DNA of 12,112 nt, from positions 1 to 12,112 of the forward strand of contig CANQSW010000030.1 of assembly GCA_947626615.1 (NCBI GenBank), written 5' to 3'. Of this stretch, positions 5,937 through 12,112 are shown piece by piece. The stretch is from an uncultured Peptococcaceae bacterium (lineage in GTDB: Bacteria > Bacillota > Dehalobacteriia > UBA4068 > UBA4997). The notes under the pieces were generated by a model. It did not search any database. It was given only the letters and a program-made list of their open reading frames with translations, and had not been told where the DNA came from. Positions within the stretch are counted from its first letter, which is position 1, and the number at the start of each line of letters is the position of its first letter. The position numbers and the translations under genes were made by a program.

Positions 5937-6860
5937 GCCTTCCTCCGGCGAGCCGAGCGTAAAATCGGGGTAATAATAGGCCAATATCTGCCGAAAATCG
6001 CAGCCCTGCCCGGCCAGGCCGACAGCGCCCGCCTGGCAGAGCCCCACGCCGTGCCCCCAGCCCTGCGTCGTGAACCAATAGCCCTCCGCCGTGGCCAGCC
6101 AGTTGAAATCAGTCGAGCGCAGGCCCAGCAAACTCCGAAATTCCGTGCCGCGCCAGCTTTTTTCGCCGCAGGAGAGCCGCTGCACCCGGCCGCTGGCGCT
6201 GGCAGCCCGCACCTCCAGCAGAGCCAGCTCTGCCTCCGTCACGCCGAGCTTTGCCGCCAGCTCGGCTTTGGGCCAGAAGCAGGCGGAAAGGCTTCCGCCC
6301 GCGCCGCCCTCCCAAAAGCAGGGCACGGCCGCCGTCTGCACGTCGCCGCCCCAGCAATCCGCCGCGTTTTCCGTCATGCCGCCGCAGGCCGCGTGAAAAT
6401 ACGCCGGCTGCACCGCGCCGTCTTTAAGCAGCATCAGGTCGGCCGTAGCTTCTACGGCCTCGCGCAGCTTCGCTTCGCGGGCGGCAAAATTTATGCCCCA
6501 GCGCTCGCGCCGCGCCGCCTCGGGCAGATAGGCCAGACAATGGGCGCTGTCGTCGCAGACCTCGCCGGCCGCCAGATCGCGCGCGTATACGAAGCTCCGC
6601 GCCGCCACCGCCTGCGCTGCCAGCGCCGCCGGCGGGTCTTCCGGCGACATTTCGCCCGCCAGAAAACCCAGCAGCGCCTCCTCCAGCGGCAGCTCCTCCG
6701 CCGTGCCGTCGGCTGTATGCCGCAGCGTGATCGTGCGCGTGGGAATAGCGGCGACGGCAGCCGCCTCCCGCTCCGCCGCCCGGCCGTTAAAGTATAAAAA
6801 CGCCAAAACCGCCGCCAAAAGCAGCGGCAAAACACAGCGCCCGGCTCGTCTTAACCTCAC
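5931..6860 (-). CDS. spoIID: SpoIID, stage II sporulation lytic transglycosylase
   Basis: The 309-residue product has a short basic N-terminus, a membrane anchor (about 9-25) and a SpoIID/LytB domain. Visible signatures are FLAGEM with the presumed catalytic Glu70, the AAQAVAARSFVYAR stretch, CDDSAHCLAY (102-111), YFHAACGGMTEN (154-165) and the C-terminal GWGHGVGLCQAGA. In the family, SpoIID acts in the mother cell with SpoIIM and SpoIIP, cleaving denuded glycan strands during engulfment; clostridial SpoIID binds zinc, and the Cys/His residues around His156 and Cys159 may serve that role here. The common Ser of GHGVGLSQ is Cys. The GTG at 6860 is chosen because GGGGGTGA lies about five to seven bases upstream; a TTG at 6881 has no such site. 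It is the first gene of the spoIID-M23 pair and is divergent from the stalk-domain gene. I did not find a convincing sigma-E promoter. Confidence 0.94.
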   Translation of the reverse strand: MRLRRAGRCVLPLLLAAVLAFLYFNGRAAEREAAAVAAIPTRTITLRHTADGTAEELPLEEALLGFLAGEMSPEDPPAALAAQAVAARSFVYARDLAAGEVCDDSAHCLAYLPEAARRERWGINFAAREAKLREAVEATADLMLLKDGAVQPAYFHAACGGMTENAADCWGGDVQTAAVPCFWEGGAGGSLSACFWPKAELAAKLGVTEAELALLEVRAASASGRVQRLSCGEKSWRGTEFRSLLGLRSTDFNWLATAEGYWFTTQGWGHGVGLCQAGAVGLAGQGCDFRQILAYYYPDFTLGSPEEGV

Positions 6861-6918
6861 GGTTTCACCCCCGCCAAACAAAATTTTCCATACAACAATA
6901 TATTGGGCGGGCCGGCGT

Positions 6919-6945
6919 TTTATACCAGGGCGAATATTGTGGCAA
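6919..6945 (-). promoter_or_regulatory. Weak candidate promoter for spoIID
   Basis: On the minus strand TTGCCA (6945-6940), a 15-base spacer and TATAAA (6924-6919) preceded by TGG form a sigma-A-like extended -10 promoter with a short spacer. Transcription would begin near 6912. spoIID is sigma-E dependent in Bacillus subtilis, and no match to the sigma-E pattern (ATATT-N14-CATACAnT) was seen, so this is tentative. Confidence 0.25.
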
Positions 6946-6949
6946 AAGC

Positions 6950-6978
6950 TTGTTTTACGGCGGAAAATATGCTAAAAT
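6950..6978 (+). promoter_or_regulatory. Extended -10 promoter of the stalk-domain gene
   Basis: The plus strand has TAAAAT (6973-6978) preceded by TGC, an extended -10 element, with a poor -35 TTGTTT (6950-6955) 17 bases upstream. The ten bases ATGCTAAAAT are identical to those of the thiD promoter. Transcription would start near 6985, giving a leader of about 110 bases. Confidence 0.55.
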
Positions 6979-6994
6979 ATTGCAAGTACGTTTT

Positions 6995-7009
6995 GGCAAA
7001 AATTTTGCC
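6995..7009. promoter_or_regulatory. Palindrome in the leader of the stalk-domain gene
   Basis: GGCAAAA-A-TTTTGCC is a perfect seven-base palindrome around one central base. It lies about ten to twenty-five bases after the predicted start site of the stalk gene. A one-base centre cannot close an RNA hairpin well, so a binding site for a dimeric regulator is more plausible than a structure. No regulator is known here. Confidence 0.35.
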
Positions 7010-7095
7010 GCCGCGCACGCAAGTATAGTTATGCCGGCCGGGCCATGCTAACAAACGGCGGGGTGTTGGCCGGAAGTGAGAAAGGAAGCGTTTGT

Positions 7096-9348
7096 ATGAG
7101 AATTTTTGTTGACGCGACGCAAAAATGCTGGCGCTGGCTTGCCGTGGGGCTGCTGGCGCTGCTGCTTTGGGCGACGCCGCTGCTGGCGCTGGCCGACGAC
7201 GATGCGGCCGACGCGGCCGTGCCGGCGGAACAGACCGAAAACGCGGACGAGCAGCCCGCCCCGGCCGAAGAACCGGCTACTGAAGAACCGGGCGAAGAAG
7301 AACCGACTGCCGAAGAGCCGGTCGAAGAACCCGGCGCGGAAGAGCCGGCTGCGAACGAGCCGAACGTGGCGGCAAACACCGTTAAGCTGACGCTGGGCAG
7401 CAAAACGGCCGTCTTTATGGGCGAGAGCATGCCGATCGACGTAGCGCCGTTTGCCACCGAGGGCACCACGATGCTGCCGCTGCGCTTCATCGCGCAGGAC
7501 GTTTTGCAGGCCGCCGTCGAATGGGATAACGCGACCAACGTGGTCAGAGTCTCGCGGCAGGGCGTCTCCGTCACTATCGTGCTGGAATCCGGCAAGGTCT
7601 ATGCCGCCGGCCAGCCCTATGATATGCCCGTGGCCCCGATGGTCGTGGACAACCGCACGCTGGTGCCGCTGCGCCTGATCTCGGAGCTGATGAACTGCAC
7701 GGTCGATTATAACTCGGCGGATAAAAGTATTCTGGTGACGCTGCCGCTGCCGCAGAACGCCGAACCGCCGCTGGCCGACATCGAATATCTCCCCGCCACG
7801 GCCGGCCAGAATATCGAATATATCGACAAAAGCGTCGACCCCATGGGCTACGCTATCACCGAGCGCGAATGGGAGGTTATCGACGCGGAGGGCAACGCCA
7901 AGACCGGCACGAGCCTCTATTGGCTGTTCTATCAGAAGCAGGGCGGCGACTACACGATCAACTATCGCGTGAAAAACGTCGCCGGGCTTTGGAGCGAGCC
8001 CGTCTCGACCGAATATCATCTGGAAATGAACGAAAAGCCGGAGGTAACGAGCCTGGACGCGGCCAAAACGAGCGTCGATATCGGCGAGACGATCGACGTT
8101 TCGTATGAAATTTGGAACGAGGACTGGGAGGAAGTGCCGGTCGTCAACTTCACCTACACCTTCACGGATAAGGACGGCCAGAGCGTGACCAAGCGCGGCC
8201 TGCCCGCCGCCTTCTTCATCTCCGGCACGACGACGCTAAACCTTTCCGTGCAGGACGCCTTTGGCCAATGGAGCGACGAAGTCTCGCTGGAATTCGAGGT
8301 GAGCGACGAGGTGCGGGAGACCGAGGCGGAATACCGCTTCCACCACCTGAACCCCGGCGAAATCTATCTGAACCTCGCCAAGACCAATCTGAACGGCCTG
8401 CTCTCGGCTAAAGCCACCAAGCTTACGACCGAGAACGTGACCCTGCTTGACAGCAACAGCCCGGAAAAGGTGCACGGCTCCAACGTGCTTTACAGCGACG
8501 TGGTGACCGGCCGCGCCACGCTGCATTATCATCATCTGAACGACAGCCGCCTGCCGCTGAACATCTATATGATCGCGCACAACGAGACGGATCAGCCGAT
8601 CACTATGACGCTGGGGCGGCAGGGCTTCGCCGGCCCGTCTTCCGACCCGATGCAGGTGGGCTTCATCGAGACGCAGAATTATCTGAGCTCTCCCAACAGC
8701 GGCCAGCAGATAACGCTGCAGCCGGGCGGCATGTATCTTTTGAACGCCGCGCAGAAAACGACGCTGAAGCCCGACAACCTGCAATCCGCTCTGGTCGACG
8801 TGACGACCGACGGCCCGCTGACCGTGACGGTGGTTTCGATGATGGCGGGCGCGGATTACCGGACGTATAACACTCTGCCCGACGCGGCCGCCGTGGAGCC
8901 GCAGACGCGCGGCACTTATGCCAACGCCGTTTATGATATCTATATCGACCTCTCCGGCGAGGACGCCGAGAAGATCATGGTCGGCTACCCGGATTCTTTC
9001 AGCGGTATGCTGGAGAACTATATGATCACCGGCACCGACCGGCTGACCAACTCGGAGACCTACAACAAGGGCAACTACGGCGTGATCCAGCGGCTGCACA
9101 TCAAGGCCGCCGAGCGCTGCGGCGTGCTGGTGAACCCGCGCGGGGCTATCTTCCGCGGCGCAATGCTCTGGAACGACGAGCTTTGCCTGCTCTCCGCCAC
9201 CGGCCAGATCAAGACCCCGCAGGAAAGCGTGGTGGCCGGCATCATCGAGGCGGGCGAGGAAGTCGTGATAACCTATATCACGCCGGACGGTTCGGATTCG
9301 CCGGTGCTGTTCGTGGCGATACCAGAGGAGCTGTGGCCGGAATATTAA
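7096..9348 (+). CDS. Secreted stalk-domain (copper amine oxidase N-terminal-like) protein
   Basis: The 750-residue product has a signal peptide (basic start, hydrophobic core about 15-31, likely cleavage after Ala33) and a Pro/Glu-rich spacer with repeated EEP units (about 45-90). A copper-amine-oxidase-N 'stalk' domain follows (about 96-214), with its two typical repeats TTMLPLRFIAQDV and RTLVPLRLISELM. Next come two probable Ig-like beta modules (about 222-310 and 315-405). The last 340 residues start near YRFHHLNPG and match nothing I can name. Stalk domains occur in exported proteins of Clostridia and Negativicutes; despite the name no copper oxidase activity is implied. No LPxTG, SLH repeat or C-terminal membrane segment is seen, so it is probably secreted or loosely wall-associated. 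The ATG at 7096 is chosen because AAAGGAA lies about eight bases upstream and a signal peptide follows directly; an ATG at 7045 would bury it. It is monocistronic, with its own promoter and terminator. Confidence 0.9.
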   Translation: MRIFVDATQKCWRWLAVGLLALLLWATPLLALADDDAADAAVPAEQTENADEQPAPAEEPATEEPGEEEPTAEEPVEEPGAEEPAANEPNVAANTVKLTLGSKTAVFMGESMPIDVAPFATEGTTMLPLRFIAQDVLQAAVEWDNATNVVRVSRQGVSVTIVLESGKVYAAGQPYDMPVAPMVVDNRTLVPLRLISELMNCTVDYNSADKSILVTLPLPQNAEPPLADIEYLPATAGQNIEYIDKSVDPMGYAITEREWEVIDAEGNAKTGTSLYWLFYQKQGGDYTINYRVKNVAGLWSEPVSTEYHLEMNEKPEVTSLDAAKTSVDIGETIDVSYEIWNEDWEEVPVVNFTYTFTDKDGQSVTKRGLPAAFFISGTTTLNLSVQDAFGQWSDEVSLEFEVSDEVRETEAEYRFHHLNPGEIYLNLAKTNLNGLLSAKATKLTTENVTLLDSNSPEKVHGSNVLYSDVVTGRATLHYHHLNDSRLPLNIYMIAHNETDQPITMTLGRQGFAGPSSDPMQVGFIETQNYLSSPNSGQQITLQPGGMYLLNAAQKTTLKPDNLQSALVDVTTDGPLTVTVVSMMAGADYRTYNTLPDAAAVEPQTRGTYANAVYDIYIDLSGEDAEKIMVGYPDSFSGMLENYMITGTDRLTNSETYNKGNYGVIQRLHIKAAERCGVLVNPRGAIFRGAMLWNDELCLLSATGQIKTPQESVVAGIIEAGEEVVITYITPDGSDSPVLFVAIPEELWPEY

Positions 9349-9377
9349 CGGCCGGGCGGCCTCCCCAAAACTAAAGC

Positions 9378-9410
9378 AAAAGCGGCTGGTCTTTGCGACC
9401 AGCCGCTTTT
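9378..9410. terminator. Bidirectional intrinsic terminator between the stalk gene and nifJ
   Basis: A perfect 14-base stem (9378-9391 with 9397-9410, core GCGGCTGGTC/GACCAGCCGC) has a five-base loop TTTGC. It runs into six T on the plus strand (9407-9412) and into TTTTGCTTT on the minus strand. It lies 30 bases after the stalk gene stop and 28 bases after the nifJ stop, so it serves both convergent transcripts. Confidence 0.95.
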
Positions 9411-9438
9411 TTGGCGTTTTATGCGCAGCGCCGCCGCG

Positions 9439-12112
9439 TCAGCGCTCCTGCGCCGCCAGCCGCTTATAGCTCTCGTAGCGCTCGCGCGCGTCCTGCGCCG
9501 TTTTGGCGAACAGCGCCTCGGCGTTTTCCGGCGAGATATTGAACAGACTGTCGTAGCGCACCTCGCCCAGCAGGAACTGGCGGAAATCACCCGTCGGCTC
9601 TTTGCTGTCCAGCGTGAAGGGATTTTTGCCCGCGCCGGCCAGCTGCGGATTATAGCGATAGAGGTGCCAATAGCCGCATTGCACGGCTTTGGCCTGCTCC
9701 TGCATGGCGTTGTTCATGCCGGCCTTGATGCCGTGGTTGATACAGGTGCTGTAAGCTATCACCAGCGACGGCCCGGGATAAGCCTCGGCCTCGCGCAGCG
9801 CTTTCAGCGCCTGATTCATATCCGCGCCCATGGCGATCTGCGCCACGTAAACGTAGCCGTAGCTCATCGCCATCATGCCGAGATCCTTCTTTTTGGTCTT
9901 TTTGCCGGAGACGGAGAATTTGGCTATCGCCGCCGCGGGCGTGGCCTTGGAGCTTTGGCCGCCGGTGTTGGAATAGACCTCGGTGTCCATGACCAGCACG
10001 TTTACGTCCTCGCCGCTGGCCAGCACGTGATCCAGCCCGCCGTAGCCGATATCGTAGGCCCAGCCGTCGCCGCCGAATATCCAGATAGATTTTTTGCTCA
10101 GCTGATCGCGCTGGGCGTAGATTTTTTGCAATGCCGGGTCAGGGCTTTGCTTCAGCAGCGGCAGCAGACGCTCTATGGCCTCTTTGCAGGCGGCGGGTTC
10201 GTCCTTATGCTCCAGCCAGGCGCCCAGCGCCGCCGCGATATCTTCCGGCTGACCGGCGGCCAGCGCCGCCTGCGCGTCGCGCGCCAGACGTTCGCGCTGC
10301 TGCTTCACCGAAAGCGCGATACCAAGGCCGTATTCCGCGTTATCCTCAAACAGGCTGTTGCCCCAGGCCGGGCCCTGGCCTTTGCCGTTCACGGTATAGG
10401 GCAGCGAGGGAGCGGAAGCACCCCAGATCGAGGAACAGCCGGTGGCGTTCGCGATGATCATGCGTTCGCCGAAAAGCTGCGTCACCAGCTTGGCGTAGGG
10501 CGTTTCGCCGCAGCCCGCGCACGCGCCGGAAAATTCCAGATAAGGCTGGCGGTACTGCACGTTCTTCACGTTGTCGGCCGGGATCATATCATCTTTGGCG
10601 GATACCGTCATCGCGTATTCCCAGTTGGCTGCATCGGCGTTCTTTTCGGCGTCCAGCGGTATCATGCGCAGGGCCTTGTTGCGGGCCGGGCAGACCTGCT
10701 CGCAGAGGCCGCAGCCCTGGCAGTCCAGCGGGCTCACCTGCACGCGCACCGTCAGATCTTCCAGCCCCTTGCCGATAGCCTTTTTGGTCGCGAAAGCCGC
10801 CGGAGCGGCCGCCTGCTCCGCTTCGTTCAGCAGGATCGGGCGGATCGCCGCGTGCGGGCAGACCATGGCGCAGCGGTTGCATTGGATACACTCCTCCGGC
10901 AGCCATTCCGGCACAAAGGGCGCGACGCCGCGCTTCTCGTATTTGGCCGTGCCGGTGGGATAGATGCCGTCCTGCGTAGCCAGAAACGCGCTGACGGGCA
11001 GCTTATCGCCCTGCTGCGCGTTGATCGGGTCGAGCATTTTCACGGCAAAATCGGGCCGCTCCGTCGCCGCCGTCGGCTCGTCCGCGGCGTTTTGCCAGGC
11101 CGCCGGCACGTCCACCTTATGCAGGCCGGAGAGACCGGCCTCCACCGCGCGGCGGTTCTTGTCCACCACGTCCTGGCCCTTGCGGCCGTAGGCGTGTTCG
11201 ATGCTGGCGTTCAGCGCCGCCTGCGCCGCGTCCAGCGGGATAATGGCGGCCAGCTTGAAGAAAGCGCTCTGCATGATCATGTTGGTGCGCTTGCCAAGAC
11301 CTATCTCCTGCGCCAGACCCAGCGCGTCTATCGTATAAAATTCGATCTTATTGGCCGCGATGTAGCGCCGCATGGCGGCGGGCAGCTCATGCTCCAGCTC
11401 GGCGTCGCTCCAATGGCAGTTCAGCAGAAAGACGCCGCCGGGTTTTAAGCCCTCCAGCAGGTCGTACGTATGCACGTAGGCCGCGTTGGAGCAGGAAACG
11501 AAATCCGCCTGGCGGATCAGATACGGCGCCTGGATCTTTGACTGGCCAAAACGCAGGTGCGATATGGTGATGCCGCCGGATTTTTTGCTGTCGTAGGAGA
11601 AATAGGCCTGCGCGTTCAGCTCCGTCTCGTCGTTGATGATCGCCACGGCCTGCTTGTTCGCGCCCACCGTGCCGTCGGAACCGAGCCCCCAGAATTTGCA
11701 TTGTATCGTGCCCTTGGGCAGCATGTCCGGCACGCCGGGCAAAGGCTGCAGCGAGGTGTGATAAACGTCGTCTTCGATCGCCAGCGTGAAGCCGTCTTTG
11801 GGCTCGTCCGCCGCCAAGTTGGCGTATACCGCCGCCACGTCGGCCGGGGCGGTATCCTTAGAGCCAAGGCCGTAACGCCCGCCGATAACTTTGATATCGC
11901 GGCCGCCTTTCGCGCAGGCCGTCACGATATCCTGATAAAGCGGCTGGCCGAGCGCGCCGGATACTTTTACGCGGTCCAGCACGGCGAGACGCCGCACGGT
12001 AGCGGGCAGCGCGGCGAACATATATTCCGGCGCAAAGGGGCGATACAGGCGCACCTGCAGATAGCCGACCTTTTTGCCCTGCGCCAGCAGGTGATCCACC
12101 GCCTGCCGCCCC
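9439..12112 (-). CDS. nifJ: Pyruvate:ferredoxin (flavodoxin) oxidoreductase, single-chain NifJ type (partial, N-terminus cut by window edge)
   Basis: About 890 residues are visible and the frame runs off the right edge; the family is near 1,170-1,190 residues, so roughly 280-290 residues lie outside. The enzyme oxidises pyruvate with CoA to acetyl-CoA and CO2 and reduces ferredoxin or flavodoxin in the cytoplasm of anaerobes. In order the fragment shows domain II (LYRPFAPEY), the gamma region with GLGSDGTVGANKQA and SGGITISHLRF, and two CxxCxxCxxxCP ferredoxin motifs (10855-10890 and 10687-10722). The proximal cluster cysteines follow, in CAGCGE (near 10504-10521), ATGCSS (near 10431-10450) and STCINHG (near 9730-9750). 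The thiamine-diphosphate motif runs from GGDGW (near 10060-10074) to NTGGQ (near 9955-9969). All expected cluster cysteines in this part are present, so the enzyme should be active. It converges on the stalk gene across a shared terminator; its promoter is outside the window. Confidence 0.97.
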   Translation of the reverse strand, partial: GRQAVDHLLAQGKKVGYLQVRLYRPFAPEYMFAALPATVRRLAVLDRVKVSGALGQPLYQDIVTACAKGGRDIKVIGGRYGLGSKDTAPADVAAVYANLAADEPKDGFTLAIEDDVYHTSLQPLPGVPDMLPKGTIQCKFWGLGSDGTVGANKQAVAIINDETELNAQAYFSYDSKKSGGITISHLRFGQSKIQAPYLIRQADFVSCSNAAYVHTYDLLEGLKPGGVFLLNCHWSDAELEHELPAAMRRYIAANKIEFYTIDALGLAQEIGLGKRTNMIMQSAFFKLAAIIPLDAAQAALNASIEHAYGRKGQDVVDKNRRAVEAGLSGLHKVDVPAAWQNAADEPTAATERPDFAVKMLDPINAQQGDKLPVSAFLATQDGIYPTGTAKYEKRGVAPFVPEWLPEECIQCNRCAMVCPHAAIRPILLNEAEQAAAPAAFATKKAIGKGLEDLTVRVQVSPLDCQGCGLCEQVCPARNKALRMIPLDAEKNADAANWEYAMTVSAKDDMIPADNVKNVQYRQPYLEFSGACAGCGETPYAKLVTQLFGERMIIANATGCSSIWGASAPSLPYTVNGKGQGPAWGNSLFEDNAEYGLGIALSVKQQRERLARDAQAALAAGQPEDIAAALGAWLEHKDEPAACKEAIERLLPLLKQSPDPALQKIYAQRDQLSKKSIWIFGGDGWAYDIGYGGLDHVLASGEDVNVLVMDTEVYSNTGGQSSKATPAAAIAKFSVSGKKTKKKDLGMMAMSYGYVYVAQIAMGADMNQALKALREAEAYPGPSLVIAYSTCINHGIKAGMNNAMQEQAKAVQCGYWHLYRYNPQLAGAGKNPFTLDSKEPTGDFRQFLLGEVRYDSLFNISPENAEALFAKTAQDARERYESYKRLAAQER

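Noticed and set aside
5076..6797. A 573-codon open frame on the plus strand antisense to the M23 and spoIID genes.
   Set aside because: It spans two real genes and the gap between them, has shadow-type composition (Arg, Gln, Ala) and no motif.
7034..7073. Possible CCGGCC/GGCCGG stem in the leader of the stalk gene.
   Set aside because: Six pairs of low-complexity GC sequence over a 28-base loop; not distinguishable from chance.
9421..11448. A 675-codon open frame on the plus strand antisense to nifJ.
   Set aside because: It is the codon-register mirror of nifJ in GC-rich DNA, rich in Arg/Gln/His/Ala, with no ribosome binding site or recognisable domain, while nifJ on the other strand is unambiguous.

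Overview
The window looks like chromosomal DNA of a GC-rich, anaerobic, endospore-forming member of the Bacillota (Clostridia or Negativicutes type). The evidence is the CtsR/McsA pair (known from Bacillota), a SpoIID gene next to a SpoIIQ-type M23 gene (endospore engulfment), a single-chain pyruvate:ferredoxin oxidoreductase (anaerobic pyruvate metabolism), a secreted protein with a copper-amine-oxidase-N 'stalk' domain, and strong GGAGG-type ribosome binding sites. I cannot name the genus. No mobile element, CRISPR array, tRNA or rRNA was seen, and coding density is high (largest gene-free stretch about 235 bases).

Layout. 1-1123 (minus): the start of a heat-shock/protein-quality operon, ctsR then mcsA (cut by the window edge; mcsB and clpC would be expected beyond it). 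1124-1331: divergent promoter region with a perfect -35/-10 promoter for ctsR, two tandem CtsR-type operators just downstream of its -10, and an extended -10 promoter for thiD. 1332-5012 (plus): a tight three-gene operon, thiD, an HI0933-family flavoprotein and a COG2509-type FAD-dependent dehydrogenase. 5016-6860 (minus): spoIID followed by a SpoIIQ-like M23 protein, convergent with the flavoprotein operon and separated from it by only three bases. 6861-7095: divergent promoter region. 7096-9348 (plus): secreted stalk-domain protein, ended by a strong bidirectional hairpin terminator. 9439-12112 (minus): the C-terminal three quarters of nifJ (PFOR), cut by the window edge.

How the genes fit together. 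CtsR/McsA control and adapt the Clp protease system. SpoIID and the M23 protein belong to engulfment; the sequence upstream of the M23 gene resembles a sigma-F (forespore) promoter overlapping the spoIID stop codon, which would let two adjacent same-strand genes be used in different cells of the sporangium. ThiD supplies the pyrimidine moiety of thiamine diphosphate, the cofactor of the PFOR at the other end, but no direct link is shown. Most of the window is conventional. The points most worth a second look are the non-canonical heptads in the CtsR operators together with a Gly-to-Ala change in the CtsR wing, the apparent loss of one catalytic histidine in the M23 protein, its putative forespore promoter, and the unrecognised C-terminal half of the stalk protein.
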